From Acanthococcus lagerstroemiae (taxonomy: Eukaryota > Arthropoda > Insecta > Hemiptera > Eriococcidae): a stretch of DNA of 64,000 bases. Below are positions 22,770 through 34,883 of this stretch, piece after piece (position 1 is the first letter of the stretch; each line of letters begins with the position of its first letter). The position numbers and the translations under genes were made by a program. Location: the NCBI GenBank assembly GCA_031841125.1, contig CM063107.1, positions 65,669,814 to 65,733,813 of the forward strand. Direction: 5' to 3'. A model generated the notes under the pieces. That model was not told the DNA's origin and did no database searches. It saw nothing but the letters and a program-made list of their open reading frames with translations.

Positions 22770-22995
22770 CCAACTGCTGCATGAAAGGACCTTGTTAGGT
22801 GGATATGTCGTCCGGGTAACCGCGCTGACGCGCGGTCTCTAGTCGTCCATTCTCGGCGTCGCTCCGCAGACTCCATATCGGCTCGTCCAAACGTGATGGA
22901 ACAAATGACCACATAAAGAGGAACCCGAAACTACATCATAATGGTAATATTTTTTGGTGGATCGTTTTTTGCGGAGCGTTTCCTGTGGAATTTTT
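22760..22995 (-). repeat. Repeat family C, copy 1
   Basis: It starts AAAAGAGTCCAACTGCTGCA, continues through GGATATGTCGTCCGGG and GCGGTC and on to CATAAAGAGGAA, and ends around GCGGAGCGTTTCCTG. The same order occurs at 35781-36060 (same orientation) and, inverted, at 27620/29063, 32205 and 48483. It is CpG-richer than its surroundings. The right end is incomplete. Confidence 0.7.
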
Positions 22996-23985
22996 TACGT
23001 GCTCCATGTAAACATATTATCCTATATCAATAACAGAGTTTCCTAAATCATACCTGTCAATTTTTATTTTATTTTTTCTACAGATTACCTTATATTTGAT
23101 GAAAAAATCAAGTGAAAATATGGAAAGTGGACCAGTGGACGTTTGATGATATGATTCGCGCTTCAAAGGACCACAACAAAAATGATTCGGGTTTAACGAG
23201 TGCTGGAGAAAATGCGTATACTGCATTTGTGACATCAAAATTTGATTATTAAATGGTAAAATTAAATTGTTATCTGTTTCAATTAAATTGAAATTAATTT
23301 TTTTTAAATAATTATATATGAATTAATTTTTTTTCTGGCATCTTAGCACCGAATTGAATTTGAGGGGTTGGCACCATGAAGCGGATGAAGGACTGAGGTG
23401 GTATCTGGCTCCTAAAAGTTTTTTTTAGAGGGTACTGGATTCATCAAATGGGTGTGTAGGGTATCTCTTTTTAACACTTTCTTACGGGTGGTAAGACTTA
23501 GGAAGTGGGTGGTATGATTTTTAGACCTTTGTGCGAAATCAGTGACTAGTACTGTAGATTATCTAATTTCACTGCACATCAGAGTTTCAATGTAAATCTC
23601 TGATCATCAGTATATTTCATGTAAGAGGGTCATTCTTCAAAAATGTTGGATATTTCAGGTATGTGTTTTCATGGAGGAAAGTAGGGGATATTTGAACAGT
23701 CGTTAAGAGGCGTTCTGTATAACATACTGGTATGATTGGGCCGACAATGAGGGGGATTCTGTATTTTGGCATAGCAATCAAAATGATGAATGCCATGCCG
23801 AAGGACCCATGAAAAAGTCCATGCCGAAAGACAATAGCGAACAAAAAGTGTTCTGCCGTCGATTAGTAGATTCCAGAACAAAAGCTTGTATGAAGGGTTG
23901 ATAAAAGCATGCTAATCCATTCATTAAACGTCATTATTTTTGGACGATGAACGTCTATCGTTGCATAAAGATGACCATGCCGAAG
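22996..23985. other. Non-coding stretch
   Basis: No recognised gene or repeat. The motif ATGCCGAAGGA.. starts to recur from about 23793 and leads into the tandem duplication. Confidence 0.4.
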
Positions 23986-24402
23986 GAAACTTTTTTTTTA
24001 ACTCTTAATTTTAGACAATAATACGCAAATGCACAAGTCTTGTCACAAACAAACAAAAAAAAACAGATTTGATATGCGGACCGTATTGCTCTGATAAGAA
24101 TATACAATTTGACCATTAATTTTGCGACGAAAAAATATTGAAACGCCTGTCTGCGATTGACTGAAAGAGCCATGCCGATAGACAAAAAATCGAAGGACAA
24201 TTTTTTTAAACTCTTAATTTTAGACAATAATACGCAAATAGTCTTGTCACAAACAAAAAAAAAAAACAGATTTGATATGCGGACCGTATTGCTCTGATAA
24301 GAATTTGACCATTAATTTTGCGACGAAAAAATATTGAAACGCCTGTCTGTGATTGGCTGAAAGAGCCATGCCGATAGACAAAAAATCGAAGGACAATTTT
24401 CA
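23986..24402. repeat. Tandem duplication of a ~205-bp unit
   Basis: Two nearly identical consecutive units (about 23988-24200 and 24201-24402) share AAACTCTTAATTTTAGACAA, GATATGCGGACCGTATTGCT, TTGCGACGAAAAAATATTG and GAGCCATGCCGATAGAC. Small indels distinguish them. A recent local duplication, non-coding. Confidence 0.85.
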
Positions 24403-24674
24403 AAGCTGGCCATACTGACTCCCACCTGTGAAGGTGCGATTTCAATATTACCTTGTGGTTCCTTCGTCCACTTAAAGTAGCACTACGTTGTGAGTTTGTT
24501 CTCTAATTCGGACTCGGCACGAGGGTATCACGCTGCGTCGTTAATGTTTATATTCCTCGGCTATACAGTGTGGAACAGATCATCACGCAACATAGGAAAG
24601 TCCCATAAAGCGCACGTTGATGTGAACCACTGTGGAAAACGTCGTGCTAGTGCAAATCAACTGCAACATTACGC

Positions 24675-25640
24675 GAGTTTGGAATAATTTCACCGAAAAT
24701 GTTTGAGAAGGAAAAAAAAATGCCGATAATTTCCAAATAATTTCAACGAAAATCTTTAGAAAAATTTTCCAATGTTTCCCAAAGAATTTCATTAAAATTT
24801 TTCGAGAAAATCTTTCGCTAATTTTTGAAAAATAATAGGAATTGAGAAAAAACTACGACGGTTTTTAAAGGATTTTATCAACAAGTTTCAGGTAAAACGT
24901 TCTCCGAAGAATTTAATCGAAAATCGAGAAAATTTTTTAATGACCAGGAATTTCATCTAAAATTTTTGGAGAAAAAAATTCCGATACTTTCCGAAGAATC
25001 TCTTCGAATTTTGGAAAAATTTCCAATGTTTTCCAAAGAATTAAAAAAAAAAATCCTCGGGTATCTTCGGTAAAATTTCTAACAATTTTTAAGGAATTTC
25101 GTAGGAAATTTTTAGAAAAAAATTTCCGATAATTTCCAAAGAATCTCGTAGGAAATCTTTGGAAAGATTTCCGATGTTTTACAAAAAAATTTCATCAAAA
25201 TCCTTCGAGAAAATTTTCCGATGATTTTTGAAGAATTTTATGGAAATATTCGGGGAAAAACTCCGATGGTTTTTGAAGAATTTTTACTAAACAATCTTCA
25301 GGAAAAATGTTTGATGATCTCCGAAGAATCTTATCGAGAATCTTCGGGAACAATATCCGATGATGTTAAGAAATTTCATCGGAAATTTTTGAGAAAAAAT
25401 TCCGATAATTTCCGAAGATTTCTATTGGAAATCTTTTTTAAAAATTTCCAATGTTTTCCAAAGAATCTCAAGAAATTACTTCCAAAAAATTTTTTGATTT
25501 TCGATTTAATCGAATCAAAAATTTGCGAAATTTTGACACTAGTCGGGAGATTTTTGATGAAATTCTTCGAAGGTCATCGAACATTCTTTCTGACAATTTT
25601 TTATTAAATTCTTAAAAACTATCGTCTTCCGCCGAATATT
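24675..25640. repeat. Degenerate ~45-55-bp tandem array
   Basis: About 950 bp is built from diverged units of the form TTTCCGATGATTTCC, GAAGAATTTCATC and AAAATTTTCGGGAAAAA. The frame open at 25221-25607 is the array translated (repeated NF.RKNS..F-type peptide) and is not a gene. Confidence 0.75.
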
Positions 25641-25762
25641 TCCGATGCAACTCTTCATTACGCAACATTAAATCCCATACTCGAACTCAAACCAAACCAT
25701 CTCTGACTGATGTAGTTTGGTGTGTCGATAGTGCCTTAATAATAGCCGTCTGATTGTCTGTA

Positions 25763-26000
25763 CAGATGAAGGGTAAAGAATCAAAACTCACATTTGCCAT
25801 TTTACCTCAAGGGCGCAAACATGAAAATACTACACGGGTGCAGGAATATCTTTGCTGCGCTTGTGAATGTGCGATATGTATAACATATTCCACGTTCACA
25901 GGCGCAACAAAGATATTCCGTACCCGTGTACAGTATTTTGCCTACATGCGCCCTTGAAGTAAAATGGCAAATGTGAGTTTTGATTCTTTACTCTTCAGAT
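25763..26000. mobile_element. Near-palindromic foldback MITE
   Basis: The halves are inverse copies for about 100 bp. GGTAAAGAATCAAAACTCAC and CATTTGCCATTTTACCTCAA on the left are mirrored by TGAAGTAAAATGGCAAATG and GTGAGTTTTGATTCTTTAC on the right. Further inside, GGAATATCTTTG mirrors CAAAGATATTCC. The spacer is short, so single strands would fold into one long hairpin. No protein, and the target duplication is unclear. Confidence 0.8.
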
Positions 26001-26400
26001 ATAGATCTGCTTATCAACAAGGCCCTTCTGCTAGCTTCTATCAGTGGCCACCGTGATCGCCATGTTACCTCTGTTTGGAGGATAATGACGCTGTCACTCA
26101 TTGTTATTGAATAGTTGTCAGCGCTTTTTGTATTTGTAATTCCAAATCCCGCAACTCGGTCATTCTTCGAGGAATCTGCAAACCTCACATGCTACTCTTT
26201 TCCTGGAATGCTTGGCCACATCTTTTGCCATGCCTGCCTCCTGTGTGGGTATCATCGCACGGTATATGGCTTGTCAAAGAAGTGTTCCACCGCGATGCCG
26301 TTTCCCATATCCTTCCATGGACTGTTTTTTGGGCCCGGAGATGTAGTTGGCCGAAACGATAAACCCCTGTCATCGCAGCTGCTTCTATAGCAATGTAAAA
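26001..26400 (-). pseudogene. LINE fragment with RNase H-like segment
   Basis: The minus strand reads DSSKNDRVAGFGITNTK followed by SDSVIILQTEV. This resembles the start of the RNase H domain carried by I/R1/LOA-type LINEs (usual form DGSK..GAGFG ... S..QAEV.AI). The usual first Asp-Gly-Ser is DSS here. Upstream frames (AMIPTQEAGMAKDVAKHS) are broken. It abuts the foldback MITE, whose end lies inside the frame. Confidence 0.5.
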
Positions 26401-27370
26401 TGGTGGCAAGTTTAGAAGAGGTTTTCAGCGAGTTCTACAGATACTCAGCTGGTTAACAGATAGGTATATATAAGGTAGGCAAGTTGCACTCAGTAAGTGC
26501 TGAACTTGTTGAAAAGGGTGTGTATATGGGCCTAAAGAGAACTCGCATGTGCGGTCCCGCCAGTGGCAGAAGTATAACACACGAAAATTTTATTTAAAAC
26601 GTATGAAAATTTTCAAATATTCGGAATGATTTTCAAATAGTGGATTATGAAAGTACCTACAGTGGGCTAGGCTGTATAATTTACATTAGGGAAAAGCTGG
26701 GCATTAGAAATCACCCTTTGTTAGCATACCCCGAATATAGCGATATACGAATTATGCGATATTAAAACGGTGGTCCGTGACGGAGAGAGGTTTATTTGGT
26801 ACGAATGGAAAACACTTTGTCAATCATCGGCTGTTATTATCGTGATTTATACGCGTTATTAAAACTGCAGCGTGTTTTACATTTGTACACAGGGGCTTCG
26901 TTTTGTTTGCTTAGCAATAAATTGGTTTTTAAAAGTTCGTATTCGCGGGAAATTAATGTCTAAAGGCTGCGCCGAATTCAACGCGAGAGTGCATTTTTTC
27001 GCCTGTCTGGCTGGCTGGCCCATTTATCTGTATACACTTACCTTTAATGGGTGTTGCTCTTGATTTACGACCGTCGCGTAAATTAAAATCTTACAGCATT
27101 AATCGGGAAGGCAAAAATGTGACATCTATTGTTGCCATTTAGTGTGTAAACATCCCCTTTGAAATCTTTACAACGGTGCGAAAAAGGTGCTGTCGAAATT
27201 GGAACAATATCTGATACTTTTTGTTCGCAAATATTCACATTATAAGGTGCGCAGAAAAGCGAGCCTGTGTGCCCTTTTTTACGTGTTCACGCAGCTACTG
27301 TAACCCGAGTAAGTTTTTAATAAGTTTCAATTCAATTTAAACTCAAAATTCCAGAGTTTTGAATAGGCTT
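26401..27370. other. Non-coding stretch
   Basis: No recognised gene, RNA or repeat. Confidence 0.4.
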
Positions 27371-27454
27371 TAATAGCGTTAAACAGGCCTGGAAGTCGGA
27401 GCGCTCGATGCGAATAGTGTTCGAGTGGCGGTACGAGGAGGACGCGTGATTCTC

Positions 27455-27600
27455 CCAGTTAATGATTTCCTTATTTGATAAGTGTCATCCTTCTGGTCAC
27501 TGATGTGATACTCGAAAGAGGGTGCAGTGTCTGGGGGCCAATCTGACATATGTACATGGCCATACGCTCCACCAAACATTACTGATAAGTGAAGCTGGCA
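27455..27600 (+). repeat. Repeat family D, copy 1
   Basis: GGTCACTGATGTGATACTCG, then AAAGAGGGTGCAGTGTC, then GGGCCAATCTG, then GGCCATACGCTCCACCA. The same string of blocks is found at 36109-36212 and, inverted, at 49486-49610. It lies just beside a family C element, as do the other two copies. Confidence 0.6.
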
Positions 27601-27617
27601 AAAAGATTTTGAATTTC

Positions 27618-27783
27618 TTATTGATATGGATATGTCTAATGGCTCGTCACGCAAACAAGAAAAATTCAGCAGAAAACGCTCCGCAAAAAACGTTCCTCAT
27701 AAAAACGTTACCCTCGTGATGTAGTTGCGTATTCCTCTTTATGCGGTCATTCGTTTATCCCTTTTCGACTGGCCGGCACAGAC
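27618..27783 (+). repeat. Repeat family C, copy 2, left half
   Basis: It begins ATGGATATGTCTAATGGCTC and runs through CCGCAAAAAACGTTCC and GTATTCCTCTTTATGCGGTC to GGCCGGCACAGAC. There it is interrupted by the hAT-like element and resumes at 29063. Confidence 0.8.
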
Positions 27784-29062
27784 CAGTGATGGGGCGATTC
27801 CCTGGCGTTGGAGAATCGGATTCCCAAAATGTGATTCAGTCAGATTTGAGAATCGGATTCAGTCATTTGCGATTCTTTGTTGTGGAGAATTCGATTCTTG
27901 AAGCGGTTCCCGCGATTCCATTGCGATTCACTTTTTTTTTTTATGCTGAGAAAGAGAAAGCTAGAAAAGTGATACAACCGATATAAGTTAAAAATAAAGA
28001 GTAAATAATAATTTTATTTTTATTACAAACCAGCATGTAAGATCACTATTTGGTGAACTTAGTTCTGAACTAGTTCATCCCCTCTTCCCCAACCCTGAAA
28101 AAGAACAAAAAACAAGAACTAGTTCACGATTTTTGGACCTGATCAACTTATTCTTTGTTCATCTATTTTTTCGTAATTTTTCGTTGTTTTTTTTTTTTTT
28201 TTGTATATATATCATATCCCCTTTCCAGACATAAGTTTCAATTTTCATAATGGTTTCAGGTTTCAGATTAAGAATGGGATTTTTATTTTAATCAACAAAA
28301 TCTCATAAAATTTCAATAGGGATTAAAAAAAAACTGTTTGGGTAATATCCTAATTTTCATTTGCAGGCAATTACCAAAGAGAAATGTATGCTCGCTTCGC
28401 TCGCTATTTTTGTATACAAAAACCCAAATTTTAAATGAGCAAGACCAGGAGCACAGGTTCCTTTTAGTGGACAAACGATGAACTAGATAATTGGAAGACC
28501 AAGTGAACAAGAGCAAGAACTAGGTAGGTAGTTCACAAAAAATGGAAAAGAGCAAGAGCAAGTTCATTAAATAGTGAACAACGCCCATCTCTCGATGTAA
28601 CACAAGTTACCCAGAGTTTGAAATTTATATTGACAGTGTCGTAGCTAGGGGTTTCCCAAAGAGGGGGGGCTATAAGATTTGAAGGGAGAAAAAGTCGAAA
28701 ATTGCGGTATTTTTTAAAAATCGCCGATGTTAGAGGACTATGTAAAAATATTGTAGGAGGGGGGTGCCCCCCGACTCTACGCCACTGTACATTAAAAACA
28801 TCCAACCTGGATTTAAAATTCATGCTTATTGAGCTCGTTCGCTCTTTTTAAAAAGTATCTATACCGAAATTGAAACAAGGAAACACGATAATGCCGATGA
28901 TCAACGTTAGAAAACTAAACAGATAACAGAAGCAATTTTTTCAAGGAATCACAAATCCTCAAAAGAACCGCGAGTGAAAAACTGCGATTCCCTTGATGAA
29001 AGAATTGCGGTTCTGCGATTCTCTTGCGATTCTTTCACGCGATTTGTACCGCCCTATCTCTG
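27784..29062. mobile_element. hAT-like element (1279 bp, perfect 8-bp TSD)
   Basis: Ends CAGTGATGGGGCGATTC and TACCGCCCTATCTCTG are imperfect TIRs. GCACAGAC flanks both sides (27776-27783 and 29063-29070), and the host is a family C repeat whose other copies show the uninterrupted site. The subterminal regions are rich in GCGATTC/GAATCGC motifs, as in hAT transposase-binding regions. No transposase is readable. A second short element is nested at about 28633-28789. Confidence 0.88.
28633..28789. mobile_element. Nested short TIR element
   Basis: CAGTGTCGTAGCTAGGGG on the left faces CTCTACGCCACTG on the right (TIR about 11 of 13). It has G- and C-runs just inside the ends, as do several other elements of the window. 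No clear target duplication. Confidence 0.6.
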
Positions 29063-29205
29063 GCACAGACGCACAAAGAATGCCGAGTGACACCGAGAAT
29101 GGATGACTAGAGAAGGCATTGGAGTGTGGGTGCGTGTCAACGCAGTCGCCTGGACGACATATCCATGTAATAACGTCCTTCCGTGCAACAGTCGGGCTTT
29201 TTCTT
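29063..29205 (+). repeat. Repeat family C, copy 2, right half
   Basis: After the second GCACAGAC the family C order resumes: GAATGCCGAGTGACACCGAG, GACTAGAGAAGGCATTG, GTCGCCTGGACGACATATCC and a T-rich end. Confidence 0.8.
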
Positions 29206-30835
29206 CTTTTTCACTGGTCCGAGGTAATCAAATACACTACAAGAGTCTTAAAAAGTATCAATTACATTTAGAAGCACATTAAACAAATTGGAAAGACTCT
29301 AACATATATGCGGAATCGTCTTACAGAGTCACAGTAAAGCTTGTAGTGAGTGAAAGAGTATTGAAAAAGTCTCACAGAATCGTGATAAGTTTGAGCCTGA
29401 ACATATAGCTTGAAGTATCTAAATAAGTTGAAGATTTACCAAACTTTTGGGTATAAAAAATGAGGCGAGTTACCCCCCCCCCCCAAGGCAACAGTCTTGA
29501 AATGAACGAGTCTTCACAGTGCCTGAATGAGACTCGAGCAAGAATGAATGTATTCTAAAAAGTCATCATAGATACAAAGTGAGTCTTACAAAATTCTTGA
29601 AAAGAGACTGAACAAGCTATAACAGAGTCTGAATGGGTCTCCGCTAGTTTTGAGAGAGTTCTAATGAATCCAAGTAGATCTTTATGTGTGACTTGGAATC
29701 ATAAAATGTGCCTCGGGTGTCAAAAATTCATTTTTCACTTTCTTGACAATTCTTATAGAAAAAATCACATTCTTTCTAATGAAACAAATCGCAGCTTCCT
29801 ATCTTCATTAGTTCTTCCACAAACTGCATTTAAAAATTACGTCAAAAATTTAAAAACATCCATTTACATAGCGTCGTGTGAAACGGGCTTACAAGAAAAC
29901 ATCTGTTTACCTGGCGTTGTGTGAAACGGGCCTACATGAATGACAGAGAACAAGAATTCGAAACGCAGTTGTCATAGCAACGCGTAGATGCACCACCACA
30001 GATACCATCCCATTTTTACAATCGTTTATTTCGAAATACTGTTTTCGTACGAGAGGCACATTTCATGATTCCAGGTCACATATGAATCTCGCCCAGGATA
30101 GTTTGAATTAATTTTCAAAGGAGTTCTGTGTCGTCTTATATGTAAGAATCCAGATGAGTTTTAAGCAAGTCTTCACGATTTCAACGTTTTTGAATGAGAT
30201 GAGTGAAGTGTCTGAAGATAATTGAATGGGTTTGAGTCAAAAATCCGACGCCGGGGTCTCAAGGTTGAGCATTTATTTAAAGGAAACAAAACTGAAGCCT
30301 GAATTATTAACTGGAGCTAGAGCAAGGAAAACATTATTTGTCGCAATCGAAGTCGACTTCAGAATCTTACCACAGCCAAAGTCCAGTTCCTTATTCGACT
30401 CTGGAAAATAATTTTTCTGGTTTCCGGCTTCGACTCAGGACTCGGGTTTTCGATCTCTCCTTTCTCCTTCGTCTTACCCTGTGACCACCGGTGCTAAACA
30501 TCCTACTCTCTAACGGTAACCAAAACCTGCGGGGAAAAACAGGTTGGTGGAATTGGAGTCGGTTTGTCTTTCAGTGTTTAAGCCAATTTTAAGAATCTCA
30601 GTTGGAGCCGGAGCTAATTTCATATTTACTTCTGAGCAGGAGACAGTACACAGTACAGGCGAATTATAGTAGTTGAGTGAACTTTTAATTTTGTTTTTAA
30701 GTAATAGAGATCACCATGTTTTTCAGCCAATTTGAATTGAATCGAATTACTATAAATTTTTTTTTTTTTTAATAAATAATTATTTTATACAAATTCCTAT
30801 TCTATGAGAATATCTATTCGTATTTCGGATTTTGA
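29206..30835. other. Non-coding stretch with short local repeats
   Basis: Diverged GAGTCT-type motifs recur through 29240-29660. GTGTGAAACGGGC.TACA.GAA occurs twice (about 29877 and 29920), a ~43-bp direct duplication. No gene recognised. Confidence 0.4.
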
Positions 30836-31930
30836 AGTGTGTGCGTGAGTGAGGCTGATACCCCAGCGGGTGTTCCTCTCCGGTTACTGTTTATTACATC
30901 TGAGCTTGATGTTTAGTACATCTTATGGGCTTACGCTTCATATCCCTGTGGGCGCTTGGTTCTGAGCTATCTGTATTTTATTGAGGTTTGACTTCTTCGC
31001 GCACCCCCAGAGGGTTACTCCGTATATCCATATCGACTTTAGGATTTGATTGTACAGCAGTATTTTGTTTTGCAGTGACAGCTGGGAGAATGTTCCCAGC
31101 AGAGTACATTTTTCTTCGTTTTCGCGTTATTTCCCACTTTTTGAGCCAGTTTAGTCGGCTGTCAAAAGTCCTTCCGAAATACCTGGCGGTGCATTTCTGC
31201 GGTACTATCTGATTGTTGATTGTAACGACTTGGTAGTTCACTTTGCGCAAGGCAGACGTGACGTGCACCGATTTGTCTTCGTTGATTTTGATTCTCCATC
31301 GTTTGGTCCACTTACTGAGTGAGTCGAGTGAATTTTGGAGGTTTTCTGTAGCTTCGGCCAAACTGTCGCTTGTAGCTAGGATAGCCGTATCGTCAGCAAA
31401 TGTGGCTATCGTTGTACGTCTTGTTTTTGGAATGTCGGCTGTAAACAGGAGGTATAATGTGAGTCGCAGGACACTCCCCTGTGGGACGCCTACTTGGATG
31501 GGTTTTGTTGCGAGTAGTCGTCGCCCTGCTTCACACGAAAGAATCGATCAGTCAAATAAGATTTGATAAGTTTGCAATAGCTCTTTGGCAGCATTTTGTT
31601 CAGCTTGTAGAGCAGGCCTTCATGCAATACACGGTCGAAAGCCTGGGCGACATCAATACAAACTGCCGGACAGTAGTTTTTTTTTCTTTCTAGCACTTCA
31701 TCAATAACAGCAGCTACTCGGTGGGCCTGATCAACAGTCGCATGTTTTTGTCGAAACCCAAACTGATGTGTCGGTATCAGCTTATTTTCTTCGATAATTC
31801 TTAGTAGCCATTTGAAAAGTAGCTTTTCAAACAACTTCGATATTACTGCGGCAGCAGTGAGATTGGACGGTATGAGGTTTTTTCTTGTTCTGATTTGCCA
31901 GGTTTGGGATCATGGTTATCTGTGTGATTT
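30836..31930 (-). pseudogene. Jockey-like LINE reverse transcriptase fragment
   Basis: On the minus strand from 31930: PKPGKSEQEKTSYRPISLL, then FEKLLFKWLLRIIEENKLIP, HQFGFRQKHATVDQ and VCIDVAQAFDRVLHEGL (catalytic block A; the usual form is FLDVAQAFDRVWH). Then GVPQGSVL, ATFADDTAILA (active-site FADD intact, near 31395) and SLSKWTKRWRIKINEDKS. Order and motifs fit the Jockey clade. Frameshifts separate the blocks at about 31490 and 31365. No endonuclease upstream, so it is 5'-truncated. Confidence 0.85.
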
Positions 31931-32197
31931 TCCACAACATTGGTTAAATTAACATATTTAATTAAATTTTATAATTCTCGCTGGAGCAACCACAAGGGTT
32001 ACTTACAACAGGGCGTTTAGATTATATGAATATAAGAGTGCACTATGTACAGAGGTACAAATAGTTGAAACGAGACCACAGCCAAGAGAAGGACTGTCCT
32101 CCAGAACAAATGTTACTCATCTCGCTCCCAGAACGAGTCTGAATTCCCTGAGAAACCTGAAGATCTTATTTCACATTTATCGTTAGTTTTAGAAATG
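31931..32197. other. Non-coding stretch
   Basis: No feature recognised. Confidence 0.4.
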
Positions 32198-32515
32198 TCC
32201 TATTTTGACATGGATATGTCTAATAGCTCTCCTCCTGTAAGAGAAAAATTCCGCAGAAACGATCCGTAAAAACGTTCCACCGAATAACGTTACCATTGTG
32301 ATGTAATTGCGTATTCCTCTTTATGCGGTCATTTGTTTATTCCTTTTTGACCGACCGACATGGAGAATGCCGAGCATGGAGAATGCCGAGCGACGCTGAG
32401 AATGGTCGACTAGAGAAGGCATGGGGATGTGGATACGCGCGTCATCACAGTTGTTTGAACAACATATCCATGTAACAATGTCCATCTGTGCAGCGGTCAA
32501 ACTCTTTCTTTCTTG
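32198..32515 (+). repeat. Repeat family C, copy 3
   Basis: Complete-looking copy. GACATGGATATGTC at the left mirrors AACATATCCATGTAACAATG at the right, an inverted pair of about 12 bp. The inside holds the family order (CCGCAGAAACG, ACGTTCCACCG, GCGTATTCCTCTTTATGCGG, CCGACATGGAGAATGCCGAG). GACATGGAGAATGCCGAG- is partly doubled here. Ends in TTTCTTTCTT. Confidence 0.75.
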
Positions 32516-33105
32516 ATAATAAGCTGAAATTCGCTGAAAATTTCTTGTAGTGGTTCTCTGAGCAGTATAATGAAGACTCCCACTTTGTACCCACTGTAAT
32601 TTTTTTAGGGGGGGGGGGGAGTTGAACCTCTCTAAAATTGGTTTTTACTCAAAGTCTTGAGACTTAATTATAGTAGATTGTACAGAAATCTGAACGAGTC
32701 TTGGCAGCTATCACGAAGATTTCGAAGGTCAAATTTGGAATTTGGCCAGTGCCGCCGAGTTTAGAAAGTTTCCAGTCTTTCCCCTCGTTTAATCGTAACT
32801 CAGATCTTTCAGCTCCATTTTACTCTGTCGGGGTGTTCGTTCCACTTTGACCGGCCGCATCGCGTGTCTCGTCCAGCTACAACAGATTTGAAGTTTCGCA
32901 TCCGTAATCAGCTGCCACCGTCCTCCCTCTGTCGCGAGAACCGGACGCTGGGAAACTCGTAAATTAATAGGACCATTGAGGAAAATTTCAAAAGAACAAA
33001 GCCGTCCCTGTAGCCGACGGCGAACAGGGTGGAGACCGAATATAGGGAAAAAAGATTAACATTAGTACGTGTAAGAGTACGGATCGTTTTTCGGATTAGA
33101 AACAA
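32516..33105. other. Non-coding stretch
   Basis: A poly-G run at 32609-32621; otherwise nothing recognised. Confidence 0.4.
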
Positions 33106-33330
33106 TTTAAAATGAAAAAATGATTTGCATCCCCTCTATGTCGGCGCTGCGACGCGATGGCGCGGATGGCGAGCGGCCGGCGCGGCTCGAAATGGAGATC
33201 GGATTATGAAATTTATCCTTTTCAAAGGAGTAGAACCAGAACCGGAAAATCATCGCGAATCGGTCCATATAACTGGTCGTGAAATGTATAGCAGCCAACC
33301 GCTGCACGCTGCAACCCTTTCATGAGGGAC
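33106..33330. other. Small CpG-rich patch
   Basis: The core (CGGCGCTGCGACGCGATGGC, GAGCGGCCGGCGCGGC) is strongly GC- and CpG-rich. Frames are open on both strands (66 codons each) without known motifs. A promoter or exon edge is possible. Confidence 0.35.
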
Positions 33331-33760
33331 TCGCCTTTCAGTTTTGTATATTTACATTGAGGTTATAATGACAACGGCGGCAAGTGCTCGTCCAGGAATA
33401 TGATATTTTGAGAAGTTCTGCACCAGTGCGGTCTTGGTCTAAGGAAGACTTTCAGTATACCTACAGATTCTGGTATTTTATCAAATAGCCCAGTGAAAAA
33501 AATAACAAAATTAAGATATTGGGATTGAGATATTTCTGCGGAATGTTGTCGATGAGCATTTCTTTAAACCCCATGAGAAACCCTTGATATTCATCTGTCT
33601 TGCTAAACTTTTTAATAGGAGATATACTCTAATTGGTTTTTCGGAAATAACACAAAAAATACATGGGGTGATAAAAAATTGTTCATGTGTTTAGAAAATC
33701 TTCATGCAATTACCGAGGAAATGATACTACGTAGTGTATATTTCTAGAATATTGACTGTA
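33331..33760. other. Non-coding stretch
   Basis: No feature recognised. Confidence 0.4.
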
Positions 33761-34883
33761 CAGTGGCGTGCATTCCAGGCAAGCAAGGTAAGCGCCGCTA
33801 ACCCTGAAAATTTTCGAGAAAATACAACTTGTAACAAATAAAAGATAATGAAACATTGGGCAAAACAGCGTCTGTATTGACACTTACACTTGAGTATATA
33901 ATAAATTCACAGGAAATGTGTACTGTTCGGCATTCGGCAATCCTTGTACATGTATATTTGTATAGTCCAGTGAGGTGTGCGTCGGATCTAAAGCTTCTTC
34001 TCCATTTTGCACGTAACACTGCACGACTTACACTCGGCCTCCGTGATAATTACCAACACAAAAACACATTAGCATGTTCAACGCGACGACACCTGTTCGT
34101 TTAGTGGCGTTCTGGAATCGCTTTGAGTCAGACTTGGCTCGGCTTGGCTACACACAAACGTCGAAGTGACAGTGAAATGTGATTATGCTCTTCTATTAGT
34201 TAACGCGTTTTGTTTGAATACTCCGTATTTTTTTGCCCACAAAATGCGTATTCGAGATCTTATTGAAAACCCGTTTTCACGACTTACTCTTAATGAACAA
34301 TTAGGAAATTATTATTGGCGGGAAGCCTAAACCAGAATTACCATTTTTAAAAACTGAGCAAAAGAGAGAGGTGGTTCGAGTTTTACCAGACATTGTCACA
34401 TATCGCAATATGAAATATTTTGTGGTTAACTGGTTGTGAAGATGGTGGAAAACTGTTTTGTTGGCCATGTCTATTTAGAGACGTACCAACAGGAACGGAG
34501 GGCAAATCCCCCTCCCTCCTGTAAGAATTTTTCTCTCAGCAGTTGGGAAAATCCAAGAAGTTGAAAGATTTTTTTTTTACTTTGATACCTACTTGGGAAT
34601 GGAGTTGAAGGTTTTTTTTCTGCTGTGATGTTTTTGAGAATTTTGAGTTAAGTTAGTTGGAAAAATCCAACAAGTCAGAAAGTTTTCTTTTGCTCTGATA
34701 CTTCGTAATTTTGAGCTGAGTCAGTTGGACTTTCACAGTTTTTGCCCCCCCCCCCACACACAGGAAAAACTCTTCGGTGGTACAGCCTTGTGTCTATTAT
34801 TCGTCACAGAAAAGAATAAGTGCATATGGAATGACCCTACACAGGGATACGACAATTTGAAGAAAAATTACCGCACGCCACTG
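33761..34883. mobile_element. TIR element family A, copy 2
   Basis: Starts CAGTGGCGTGCATTCCAGGC and ends TACCGCACGCCACTG, as in the copy at 7770. TA precedes the left end and follows the right end (33759-33760 and 34884-34885), so a TA duplication (Tc1/mariner style) is possible, although CAGTGGCG ends also occur in other superfamilies. It carries a nested family B element at about 34478-34795. No transposase. Confidence 0.7.
34478..34795 (-). mobile_element. Family B hAT-like element, diverged nested copy
   Basis: In reverse orientation it matches 39834-40199: GACGTACC at the left, CAGCAGTTGGGAAAATCC, repeated TTTTGAG.T.AGTTGG blocks, a poly-C run and GGTGGTAC at the right. The ends are worn, and no duplication is readable. 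Confidence 0.6.

Noticed and set aside
25221..25607. 128-codon coding region
   Set aside because: It lies wholly in the degenerate ~50-bp array; the peptide is periodic and has no domain.
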